NCBI GenBank assembly: GCA_009869945.1
Contig: WIXG01000797.1
Coordinates: forward strand, 1 to 21,057
Source: Mesaphorura yosii
Taxonomy: Eukaryota; Arthropoda; Collembola; Poduromorpha; Tullbergiidae
DNA length: 21,057 nt
Direction: 5' to 3'
Program-made: the position numbers and the translations under genes
Notes under the pieces: generated by a model
The model's database searches: none
Seen by the model: only the letters and a program-made list of their open reading frames with translations
What the model was told of the DNA's origin: nothing
Shown here: piece after piece, positions 1 to 9,475 of the stretch
Layout: each line of letters begins with the position of its first letter
Position numbering within the stretch: position 1 is the first letter of the stretch

Positions 1-248
<248 letters not shown>

Positions 249-521
249 AGGACGACAGTCGTGATATTGTGGTGGCCTGATGAGAATCATAATCACTCAA
301 GAACTTACCAAATTGGTTAGCTATTTTTCATAAAATACATGCATTGCAGAACTTGGCTATTCTGTTCTAATTTTGTCAAAGATAATCCAATGGAATACTT
401 CAAATTCAAAGCTTTACTTTAATAAATTGGAAATTATATTTGCAAAGAAACAATACATCTCTGTTGATGAAATAATGTCATATGCATAACATATATAAAA
501 TTTTCATTTATACAATTAACA
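249..521. other. Convergent 3'UTR spacer with overlapping poly(A) signals
   Basis: Gap between two gene ends pointing at each other, the ADH copy (stop at 248, plus strand) and PREP-A (stop at 522, minus strand). TTTAATAAA at 418-426 gives AATAAA on the plus strand (421-426) and ATTAAA on the minus strand (423-418). It lies about 170 bp past the ADH stop and about 100 bp past the PREP-A stop, so one short AT-rich element could end both transcripts. No coding sequence is seen. Confidence 0.5.
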
Positions 522-3500
522 TCAATGCTTGTTGTCCACAACCTTGAAGCCCAGTGCTCGGACTAGAAACGAGTAGACGTCCGTCACTTCGGCGATCTGT
601 TAACGAAAATGAAATTTGTATTTTTATCAGTAATTCAATTCAATTCGTGGATTGGGAGTTCCAATGTATGAGACGCACCTTCTTTGAGGTAGGTTTCCCA
701 CCTCCGTGACCAGCATTTGTTTCAATAGAAATCATGAGTGGATTCGTCTGGAGGAGAAACGATCATGGCAGACATTCATTTAACTGAATGGATTTAATCG
801 ATATTCTGGCACTTGTTCATACCTGACGTGGATTGGATCCAATCGTGTGCTGAAGCTCCGCAATGTACTTGAACGAATGCAGAGGGACGACTCGATCGTC
901 TGTTAAATCAGAAAGTGCCCCAAGTTAATTTATAATGTCACAGTCAGCAGAATTTTAATGTTGTTCAATGTTTACCGTGATCTCCAGTCGTAACAAGAAC
1001 CGCCGGATACTGAATCGATTCATTCTTTGGAAGGCGGATATTATGCACAGGAGAATACTTGTACAGATTCTCAAAGTTGACTTTGTCATCCGACGTCCCG
1101 TAATCACCGGCCCAAGCATAACCGATTGTGAATTTGTGGTAACGAAGCATGTCCATCACACTAATTTTGGAAACGGAGGCGTCATGCGCCAAGTGAAGCA
1201 TGCATTTTATGTGTCATTTTAATTCGTCTTACCCAACTTGTGCCACTGCAGCCCCAAACAAGTCAGGCCGCTGATTCACACAGGCACCCATCAACAGCCC
1301 TCCATTTGAGCCGCCATTAATTGCCAGTTTTGACTGTGTCGTGTACTTGTTTGCAATCAAATACTCCGCTGCGGCTTGGAAATCGTCAAACACATTCTGC
1401 TTGTTTAATTGACGGCCAGCATCATGCCATTTTGTGCCGTACTCTCTGCATTTCGGGCGACAAGAAGCAAAACGTTATGGAGCAGTCTTAAAGAAACTCT
1501 TCACATTTAATAACTGGTCTTCTCACTCACCCTCCACCACGCAGATTTGCAACTGCATAAACTCCGTTGAAAAGTTCAATGAAAGCCATGCGATTGTTTG
1601 AGAATCCTGGATCAAGGCTGATGCCAAAGCCCCCATAACCATAAAGAATTGTAGGAGCTGTCCCATCCAGTTTCAGACCCTGCACAATGCAATTGCAAGC
1701 GTATGCACGATCAGCAGACCCATCAAACCCAGGTCAGCCACGTGTGGCTTCTGGCTTGACAGTTTTCGCAAAGTTGACTCACCTTTCTATGGATGATGAA
1801 CATCGAGATGTTGGTCCCATCTTTGCTTGGGTAGAAGACTTGTTTCGTCATATAAAGTGAGGCGTCGTAACCTTCAGGTCCAGTTTCCCAATAAACCTGA
1901 TCGGACAAGAAAGTTATTGAAATGTTTACGACTCAATTTGATTTGAAACTAGTTTTGTCATATTTTATGGCTTTGTTGACCAGCATTCGACTTTCGCCAA
2001 GTGACAGTTGACTCACCTCGGGCTCCACTAGCTCCTTCGTAAAGTCAATGTGGTACGTGATTCCAGGATTCAAGTACGAATCAAATGTGAAGAAGGCTTC
2101 TTTGTCATGAAGCCTCGCACTGACAGTTTCAATCGAGCCAACGTCCAACTTGAAATCTTTTATGAGGGAACCGTCTCTGAATCTTCGAAGCTGAAGAATG
2201 CTTTTCACGTCGTGATTGTAAACGACGAGCATCTGGTCCCTGTAGAATGCGTAAAAGTCTCGTCAAGTAATACCAATCAACAAACGAAACACGGAAATAT
2301 CCTGGAATTGTGGCTTACTCGTTAACTGGATAAGCCCAGTCCAGGACGTCGTGTTTATTCTCAGGCAACAACACGGACCAGTACTTTTCACCGGGATTGT
2401 CCAAATAGACACCAACAATTTGGTAGTTCGGTGCACCTTTGTCAGTACGAAGGTAAATCACGTTTCCATTGCTTCCAATGTACTACATGTACAGGATAAT
2501 CGGCTTAAGACCAAAAGAGTGCGTGGCGCAAGCAAAGAATTGGCCTGCCTGAACTCACCTCGTATCTGGACTCGAGCTTATCTACAATTGGATGAACTTC
2601 GGGCCTCATTTTGTACCCTGACTTGACGAACTCTGCCAACTTTGCGTAATGAATTTGGCTGTATAGAATTCCTTCACGGGCGTTGATGATCAAATGCTCG
2701 TGATCGTCAGACAGATCTGAAGACAGTGTCCATTTTGGGTGATCCGGAAACTCTACCAGGAGCACATCCTCGGATTGTGGTGTTCCAGCACGATGGAAGT
2801 AGATTTTCGCGTTATAATTGGCAGTTGTCTCCGATCCGTCGGCTGTCTGGCCGTCCTTCGGGTCGGGATATCGCGAGTAATAAATCCCGACGTCATCTGG
2901 GCTCCAGTGCATCTCAGGCCATTTCGAGTGTTTCAGCACTTCGGGCAGATTCTGACCCGATGTCACATTCCTGATGTAGATTGTGACCCAGTCGGAGCCT
3001 TTGCTTGCAAGGCCGTACGCGTATAATTCACCGCTATACGAAGCCTCGCCAGCGTTAATTGTGACTGTGCCATCGTCACTTAAAACGTTTGGATCGACAA
3101 GGATCTTCGGTGTGCCACGAAGCCCGTCTTGGTAATACAGCACGCTGAAATATAAGACAGTCCAGGAGATTGAGTCCAGTCAACATAACTTAAGTTGAGA
3201 AACCATCGAGTGTACAGTTGGCACATACTATTGGTTTTGTAGTCCTTCTTTCTTGTAGAAAAAGTAGCGATTCTTTCTCACGCGTGGTACATAGTATTTT
3301 GTGTACGTTGCCAGCGACTCCAACTTCTTGCGAATCGTCTCACGTCCTTCAGCTTGCTCCAAGTACGGATTAGTCAAATTGTTCTCCGCCTTGACGAATT
3401 TGATCGTTTCGGGTGAGTCGGGGTCCTCCAGCCAGCGGTATGGGTCAGGAACCTACAAAAGCACGTTCAGCTGCTGAGTAAAATTAAATTCAAGCACAAG

Positions 3501-3688
3501 TTAGGGCATGAACGTACGATTGTGCCAAAGTAGTCATCCTTCACGGAGTCATCCCTCCGGACTTCAGGATACTGGAACTTGGGCTGGACATCCTCAGACT
3601 CTCGACCTCCAGTCTTTCGATCAGGACGAAGATCAGCACCACTCACACAAGCGAGAGCAATTAAGGCCAATACTGCGACGGGCTTCAT
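522..3688 (-). CDS. Prolyl endopeptidase with N-terminal signal peptide (secreted paralogue, PREP-A)
   Basis: Twelve exons: 3688-3518, 3452-3229, 3144-2559, 2482-2319, 2239-2017, 1896-1783, 1679-1531, 1445-1233, 1160-976, 899-823, 747-679, 596-522; 749 aa. Family S9A serine peptidase that cuts short peptides after proline. Residues 1-17 form a classic signal peptide (hydrophobic VLALIALA, then CVSG), followed by a polar linker and the usual start FQYPEVRRD near residue 38. The catalytic triad is present: Ser590 in GGSNGG, Asp677 in [11 protein letters not shown], His716 in [10 protein letters not shown]. The 87 and 39 residue spacings match the porcine enzyme, and the substrate-site GYAW and DDR motifs are kept. 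Asp677 is split by an intron that PREP-B lacks. Four N-glycosylation sequons (NLT, NVT, NIS, NES) and a single Cys (Cys599) in the mature chain suit an extracellular enzyme. It converges on the left ADH gene. Family is certain; secretion is inferred. Confidence 0.94.
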
Positions 3689-5432
3689 TGTGGAATGAAA
3701 ATTCAGATTTTAGCAAAGACTTATAACGTCACTGCCCACAGCCCACGGCCTGCGTGAAAGCGTTAGGCTGAGTCTAAGTTCAACTGGAAACAGACTGAAA
3801 TTCGCACGACAGCACGCGAAACAACGAACTGGATACGGCCAGTGCGTGGTGTGACTGCGACTGGACTCTGACTACGACTCTGCCATTGCTTTTGTTCTCC
3901 TCATGTTGTCATTGCAGTTTACAGAAATAATTAGCGTGTACACGAGACTGACGAGACATGAGCAAACAGAACAGTGGATTTGAGAATGAGTCTGCTAAAA
4001 AAAACTAGTTTTAAGATTCTTTGCCTTTTACTGTGTGCTCTGCACCATTAAATTTGAATAATAGGTAAATGGCAGGCAAATGATTGCCAATTTATGGTTA
4101 TGTCGGAGGAAAAAACAAAACAAACGACAGCAAGCTGCTTCAGTAATTTTATTATTGAAAATTGAAGTCAAGTCAATCATCAAGATAAGTAGAAGAGCTA
4201 CAATTCGCGACGACGACAGTGACGTTGGACAGAGCTTTAATTTAACTAAAAACAACAGCTAAAGTCAAAACTCTCCATGTAGAAAAGCATTTATATTTGA
4301 AATGTAGCGACAATTGCTTAACACGCTTGTCACTAGTCATCTTGCCAAGCCACAAGTCACATTTGTGTATTATTAAAATAGGATTGAAAGCAAAAGTAGC
4401 CGTTGACAAGTCGGCATTTCGGGCGTGATTGTGGATTGAGTCAACTCATTGTCGTCACTCGTCACTGCGGCTGGCACCTTCATAATGCGAGTAATGCCGA
4501 TGCCGACCCATTGACGTCTTGACGGGCTTGACATGAAGTCATACGCAAGCAAAAAGCCTGAGCCTGACTACGACAACACAATCAGGGTTATTACCTTACA
4601 ATTCAATTATTATTATGCGCATGCACATGTCGAAAGGCTTTCAAAATGGAGAATGCAAAAGAGTCCCGATTGACTGACTGACCTCATTATCACGGCGGAG
4701 TTGAGGCATTGAGCATGAAAGAATGACTGATCAAATCATATCCCCACAAATTCATTCCATAAGCAAAGCAAACATCAAACAAATTAGAGCTCGACTCAAC
4801 GAACAGAACAGAACTGAAGCGGATGCTGTGCACATTTGTATTGTGAATGGCGAAAGTGAAAGTGTTGGACAGTTCAATTTGACTTGTTCGACGCTGGACG
4901 TGCAAAAGTTAAAAGTAAGTGCGAAATGACTGCATTGATCCAGATTTTTGCATTTGGGTCCATTTCATTGCGCTACATGCATTTTTCTGTGTGATGACTC
5001 TACATACTTTGCAAGTATTTCATGCAAAATAAAAAGATTGGTTGCACTCATCTCGTGAAGATTCAAATTCTAAATCTGTCCCACGCACGCGCACTTAAAC
5101 ACGAACATTTTTATTATTATCAGGAAAAGAAGGCAATATTTCAATGGATAAGTTACTTCATTCCTTCATTTTGTTCTAGCTTGTAGCTGTAGCGTTCTAG
5201 GCAATAGGATCAGAATTGTACGAATACGAATTTGGCGTTCCCGAATTCCCTCGAGACGTGAGATCCGAGATCCGATACTTCAACTGCATACCAACGCCAA
5301 CCATGCATGCATGCGAGAAACGTGTGGGTGTTTAAATTATGAATGTGTCTTGAACTCCTGCTGCTGCTAGCTGTCTAATTTCAGTGAAGAGCGCATAAAA
5401 TTAAGGCTTGAAGACATTTAGAGACGAGAAAT

Positions 5433-5442
5433 CTATTTTTAG
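5433..5442 (+). promoter_or_regulatory. MEF2-type site
   Basis: CTATTTTTAG matches the MEF2 consensus YTAWWWWTAR exactly. It lies about 200 bp upstream of the probable transcription start of the Tyr-rich gene. In AT-rich DNA such a match is expected by chance once or more in 20 kb (another is at 9762-9771), so it supports a muscle role only weakly. Confidence 0.3.
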
Positions 5443-5607
5443 AGTCTATACAATGCGGATGCTATGCATTTAACATTTCCCTACGGCGGCTTGCGGCTCC
5501 GAATTCGTCGCGTCCGCCCAGTATAATTTCATTCCTCTTTTGATATCACTTAAAAATAATTTGGATTGAGAAGATTAGGTTGGCTGCTCGCATTGTCGTG
5601 CGTGGCG

Positions 5608-5615
5608 TATTTATA
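5608..5615 (+). promoter_or_regulatory. Probable TATA box of the Tyr-rich gene
   Basis: TATTTATA followed by GAC; a start about 30 bp downstream (near 5640) would begin an AUG-free leader exon ending at the strong donor CAG/GTGAGT at 5964/5965. The motif is also one base short of a MEF2 site. No transcript data; inferred from position. Confidence 0.4.
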
Positions 5616-5639
5616 GACACTTCGTCTGATCTTAAAGCC

Positions 5640-5964
5640 ATTACAAAGAGTAGCACCAACAAGAGGCAAGTATTAAACTAGGAGATAATCGGTTAAGATT
5701 TTTCACGCCCGTCATCGACGACCACGACTCAGCTAGCACTTGCCAGCACTGTTAGTCTAGTCGGTTTCAGTCAGTCTTCCGCTTTGCCTTGTCCTAGATT
5801 CATTTAGATTTGTAGTCTCCTTGTCTTAGTTCTGTCTTCCTGTACCTCGTTAGTCTGCGCATTATCATTATCATCGGATACAATTTTCAGTGAGTAACGG
5901 TATCCCGACAGACGTGGTTGGAAGACTGCTCCTACTCCTGTCTGCTTATCGGACAATACCTCAG
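5640..5964 (+). other. Probable non-coding 5' leader exon
   Basis: Stretch from the presumed start to CAG/GTGAGT. It contains no ATG. Spliced to the acceptor at 6668-6669 it reads in frame back to a TGA near 5890, so the coding frame has no start codon in this exon. This makes the ATG at 6719 the first AUG of the spliced message. The 5' limit is approximate. Confidence 0.45.
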
Positions 5965-6669
5965 GTGAGTTCGAGCTCGCGATTCCGATTTATCCAATTC
6001 CTCCATGAAAGACATCAAATCTTCAAGTAGAAACGTAGAATCACTTTCAGTTAGATGCCCAATTCGAGGTGAATCTAATTAAAGTACATTTTCAACAAAA
6101 CGGACAGAAATTCCTGCTTTGTGCGGACATGCCGCTAGAATTTACCAAAATAGATCTTTGAATCAAAAGTATATAGAAGGTCATTTTTATACCGACGACT
6201 GTCCAACACGGTGTTGTGTGTTAACGGACATAAGGAAACGGGAAAAAATGAAATGCCTTCATTTATCTTCATCTTTCTTTCGGACTTCGCCATTAACCTC
6301 CATTTTGATACTTCTCAGAAGTGTGAAGGTCAATGAAAGGCGAAAGGCGTTGTATAATCTCTTTCAGAAATTCGGACACATTTAGAATTGAGAAGTTTTG
6401 GGCACCCATCCAAGCGAGTCATTTTCTATAAAGAGAAATGATGATAAATCAACTCGTAACTTCACAGTGCAACCCACTTCCAATATAACGATGATGCGAA
6501 TTCTAAAAAGAGATCAGGACTCTCCTCTCCCATCATGACGGTAGCTACGCTGGCTAGAGACAACTCGAAGTCAGTTATGTGGTGCATTAATCAATTAATC
6601 AGCACCACCTGTCAGCGTCAGCCAAATTGCATAATTTATTGTCATGAATTTCTGAATTTTGAATTCTAG
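5965..6669 (+). other. Large first intron of the Tyr-rich gene
   Basis: Intron of 705 bp between GTGAGT at 5965 and TTCTAG ending at 6669, about ten times the usual size in this window. A perfect 7-bp stem, GTGGTGC (6579-6585) and GCACCAC (6602-6608), encloses two ATTAATC units that contain the homeodomain-dimer-like TAATCAATTA. An 88-codon open frame inside the intron (6119-6385) has no recognisable features. The size and palindrome could mean an intronic enhancer; that is inference only. Confidence 0.45.
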
Positions 6670-6718
6670 GTTCGGATTCACTGAAACCACCACCGCCGTT
6701 TACTTACTCGACGACACG

Positions 6719-7479
6719 ATGTACGACTTTGAATTCGATGCCCGCAAGCTCCGCGCCAGGTCCGCCCTACCAACATCCGGACGCAAGCTCCTGGAAGAAG
6801 AATTCAGCGGAATTTATGGCCCAGGCTACAACTCTGCGCTGAGGGAATCGGTTGGCCGTTCGCTGTCCATCGCGCGCGACGTGATTCGAGAATCTTCTGT
6901 TGAGCCAGCCAACTACTACAACGCGTACGCGACAGCAAGGCGCGAGAGGCTTAACCAAATTGCTGAGTCCTCAGGAAAATTTGACGAGGAGGTCGCAGAC
7001 TACCTGCGTTCACCATCTAAGCGCTACTACAGCTATAACATTGCTCCTCAGCGTGACACTGGACGTGGATTCTGGTGGCCGTACTATTCGTACCCGTACA
7101 CAAGCCTCATGCAGCCACTGCGCGCAAGTTCAAGGATCCCACAGAGTTTCTTTGATTCACCATCTTCATTTGGCACACGTAGACCGGATTCGTCATACGG
7201 TGGTGGCTACTATCGCCCAGCGCCAAGCCAGCCGAGGAAGAGTTACTACACGCCCAGGACTTACGAACCACCAACACCATCATCACTTAGCAGGAAACCG
7301 TTTACGAGATATTCTCACTATTATATCCCGAGGCATTACCCAGGGTGAGTCTCTTAGACGGGCTTTTAGTCCCGAAGCCCGAAGTCTCACTGAACGCTAA
7401 TGGTTGGTATTTGCGTAGAACTCCGATGGTTGGCGGATATTTGTTCCCAGTTGGAGGAAGTTACGGCTGGAGATACTAA
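6719..7479 (+). CDS. Tyr/Ser/Pro-rich protein, possibly a muscle thick-filament (myofilin-type) protein
   Basis: Two coding exons, 6719-7344 and 7419-7479, 228 aa, joined through a phase-2 glycine codon by a 74-bp intron. ATG 6719 was chosen because it is the first AUG after the leader exon and has A at -3; an upstream in-frame extension would need a non-ATG start. The N-terminal half (residues 1-100) is charged and probably helical, with RSALPTSGRKLLEEEF and tandem Arg/Ser motifs. The C-terminal half is low-complexity, rich in Tyr, Pro, Ser and Arg, and ends GGSYGWRY. There is no signal peptide or membrane segment, so it is probably cytoplasmic. I do not recognise the family with certainty. 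The basic helical start, Tyr-rich tail and MEF2-type site suggest an arthropod myofibril protein, but a structural or RNA-binding protein is also possible. Confidence 0.7.
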
Positions 7480-7935
7480 ACACGAATTCATCATCTGAAC
7501 TGACACCATGAGTCTTATAAATGAATTCATCAACACGACAAAGATTAGCCAATTGCGATTGCGGGTTTAAAGTTTATGCAAGCATTTTCCAATGGTTGCA
7601 GCAGCTGCATTGTAAAACGATAAAACGAATTAGGAGCTTAAAATAATGTGCATTTTCATTAAAATTAAGTGTCCTGGTGTCCTTAAGTGCGTTTCAAGTC
7701 AAGGCTTCTAGTGTGTTCGCGTCTAATCTCTTGAATTTCTTGTTTATCGCTTGCGCGTGTGCAAATTATTGCATGTGCTATGTAATTATGTTGTGTTCAT
7801 CATTAAAAATACTGCCTGTATGTGTTGTAATTGTAAAAGATGTAATGTTTTGTCCTAATCATCGTACGCTTGTAGTAATTGAAACAAATGTCGAGCGACA
7901 TTGACGAATTACTGGAATACTGGATGGAAACACAA

Positions 7936-7973
7936 GATATGAAGATATGATAAGCGATGCGATAAGATCGCTT
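7936..7973 (+). promoter_or_regulatory. GATA cluster with inverted repeat
   Basis: GATA occurs four times in 29 bp (7936, 7944, 7949, 7961), two of them as GATAAG. The cluster overlaps a perfect 7-bp inverted repeat, AAGCGAT (7952-7958) and ATCGCTT (7967-7973). It lies about 450 bp upstream of the CNPase-like ATG. A GATA-factor enhancer is possible; chance is not excluded. Confidence 0.3.
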
Positions 7974-8169
7974 GGGCTGTCCGCTTCTGAATTATTTTGT
8001 AGTTAATCAGTACGAACGAGGAAGGCTTTAACGCTTAAGCGACAAATACAAATATATTGCCTACTGCTTTTAAAACATGGAATAAAATATACTACTCAAA
8101 ATTGTCGTCGAGTTGCAGACTTTTTTTAAAGTACTGGCATAGTATAATTAAAACTCACCCATAAGAGCG

Positions 8170-8195
8170 ACGGTGTTTTGATGACACCGTTTTTC
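8170..8195 (+). repeat. Perfect 7-bp hairpin followed by a T run
   Basis: ACGGTGT (8170-8176), a 7-base loop, then ACACCGT (8184-8190) running into a T tract. It does not match the histone 3' stem-loop, and no pol III A or B box was seen nearby. Function unknown. Confidence 0.5.
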
Positions 8196-8208
8196 TGAGA
8201 ATTTTCGT

Positions 8209-8225
8209 TGATTGGATTCCAATCA
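8209..8225 (+). promoter_or_regulatory. Inverted CCAAT-box pair
   Basis: TGATTGG-ATT-CCAATCA is a perfect palindrome made of two opposed NF-Y-type CCAAT boxes, about 200 bp upstream of the CNPase-like ATG and about 150 bp upstream of its likely start site. CCAAT boxes in either orientation are known promoter elements; use here is inferred. Confidence 0.35.
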
Positions 8226-8332
8226 GGTTAAATTGCAGCAGGAGCTCAATCAAGATGTCATTGATAACGACTAAACCAAGTCCAAATGACATTGGAAGTG
8301 CTCAGTGCTGAGTAAAACAACGCCAAGCAAAG

Positions 8333-8344
8333 AACTTATAAGTT
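8333..8344 (+). promoter_or_regulatory. Palindromic TATA-like box of the CNPase-like gene
   Basis: AACTTATAAGTT is a perfect 12-bp palindrome. An initiator-like TCAACT at 8361 lies about 25 bp downstream, and the ATG follows at 8418, giving a leader of about 55 bases. The spacing fits a TATA plus initiator core promoter. Confidence 0.4.
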
Positions 8345-8417
8345 ACTTTCCAGTTACCCGTCAACTGTCCGAGGTCTTATTTGTATCTAAGGCACAGACA
8401 CCAGAAGAGTGGTAAAT

Positions 8418-9475
8418 ATGGATATTGTAAACAGACTCCAGCTGTCGCAGTTGATGTGCCTCTGTTTTCTGCTTCTGCTGGTGAGTATCTAAATCGGTGA
8501 TTGCTTAAACTCAAATTAAATCCAAATTAATCTCGTCTTTCATGCCTCGTGCGCTTTGCTTGTCATTCGTAGACGATGCCCAATTATTCAGCAGCAGCAG
8601 TCAAGGGCAGTTCAGACAGAGCTGGCGGCCACGACCCTAGCAGCGGCTCCCTTTTGTACTACGGCTGGTTCTTCGACGCCCAAGTCGCAAGTTCTCTGAA
8701 AACACTCTATGAGAACTACTTGTCCACGTCATACACGAACGTTCCAACAGTCGAAACATTCCTGAAAACCGTGAGCACAGCAAACAATGTCAGTGAGCCG
8801 CTTTCATACTTCACGAAGCCTGCGGATCCGGCAACTGGCGGAGCCGACCCGTACTTTCATGTGACGGCATATTATTGTGGTGATGGCGCCGACTGCAGCG
8901 AGTACACGAGAAGAGCTCAGCCATTCTTGAACACGGTGTTTAACATGAGCTTGATTGGAGCCTTCTTCACCGAAAGGACGTTCGGGGTGAGGATTCTACT
9001 GACGAGTGTGCAAGAGGAACTCATGAATGAAGAGGTAACGATGACAGGAGAAGATTCCGAGCGAAGGTCGCGATCGTTCACGAGGGACGACTACCCTGGC
9101 CTCATATTTGAAGACCAAGAACAGGATTTCAGTCCAAGCCAGTCCAAAGCGCACATCACGCTCGGGTGTGCACCAGGAGTCCCAGCTGTGACCACCGGCC
9201 CTGATTTGCTGGGAATCGTCGCGTACGAAGCGCAGACACCACCGGACCACGTCGACCATGACCTGCCAGGCGTTGGAGTGCTGAGGCATTACAAACCAAG
9301 CGGATCCACGGCAGAAATGGCATTCGCATTGTATTCGTATCAGAGAGTGGTTACCACGGCCAAGTTCGAAGCATACTACATGCCACCAAGTAGTGGTGCC
9401 GATGGCTTCCTGCTAAGTCAGAGAGTTAGTGTAACAATACTCTTGCTTTGGATCATGTACGTACTCTTTAACTAA
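8418..9475 (+). CDS. Secreted, probably GPI-anchored CNPase-like 2H phosphoesterase
   Basis: Exons 8418-8480 and 8573-9475; 321 aa. The fold is the C-terminal phosphodiesterase domain of 2',3'-cyclic-nucleotide 3'-phosphodiesterase. It shows the domain start LYYGWFFDAQ (family LYFGWFLT), first HxT motif HVT at 117-119, second HxT in AHITLGCAPGV with HIT at 215-217, then TGPDLLGIV and a closing EAYY, all colinear with vertebrate CNPase. Family knowledge: the two HxT motifs hydrolyse 2',3'-cyclic nucleotides to 2'-nucleotides. Unlike vertebrate CNPase there is no P-loop kinase domain and no CaaX box. The N-terminus is a signal peptide (residues 12-22 MCLCFLLLLTM). The C-terminus has SSGADG (294-299) followed by a hydrophobic tail to the last residue, as in GPI signals. 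Two sequons (NVS, NMS) agree. An acidic insert of about 40 residues precedes the second HxT. Family call is strong; extracellular display is inferred. Confidence 0.9.

Larger units (their letters stand above)
3689..5640. other. Intergenic region between divergent PREP-A and the Tyr-rich gene
   Basis: About 2 kb with no convincing gene. Open frames here are short, lack domain-like composition and overlap each other on opposite strands. It must hold the PREP-A promoter; a TTATAA at 3720-3725 (minus strand) sits only about 30 bp upstream of that ATG, which would give a very short leader, so it may not be the real TATA box. Nearer the other gene are a MEF2-type site and a TATA-like box (listed separately). 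A CATGCATGCATG run near 5303-5314 and a doubled GAGATCC near 5260-5273 are the only small repeats seen. No tRNA-like B box was spotted by eye. Confidence 0.6.
7480..8417 (+). other. Intergenic region upstream of the CNPase-like gene
   Basis: Starts with the 3'UTR of the Tyr-rich gene (ATTAAA at 7658-7663, doubled TAAAACGA near 7613-7628). The 75-codon open frame at 7677-7904 has biased composition and no support. The rest carries four short motifs listed separately: a GATA cluster, a hairpin, an inverted CCAAT pair and a palindromic TATA-like box. No gene is seen. Confidence 0.5.

Noticed and set aside
4028..4262. Small open frames on both strands, one with a hydrophobic Cys-rich stretch
   Set aside because: They overlap each other antisense, sit in AT-rich intergenic DNA, and show no splice partners or family likeness.
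4690..4929. Overlapping open frames of about 70 codons on both strands
   Set aside because: No domain, no supporting splice sites, mutual overlap; taken as chance frames.
6659..6718. N-terminal extension of the Tyr-rich protein starting at 6659
   Set aside because: It begins with TTG and runs across the intron acceptor at 6668-6669; the spliced message has its first AUG at 6719.
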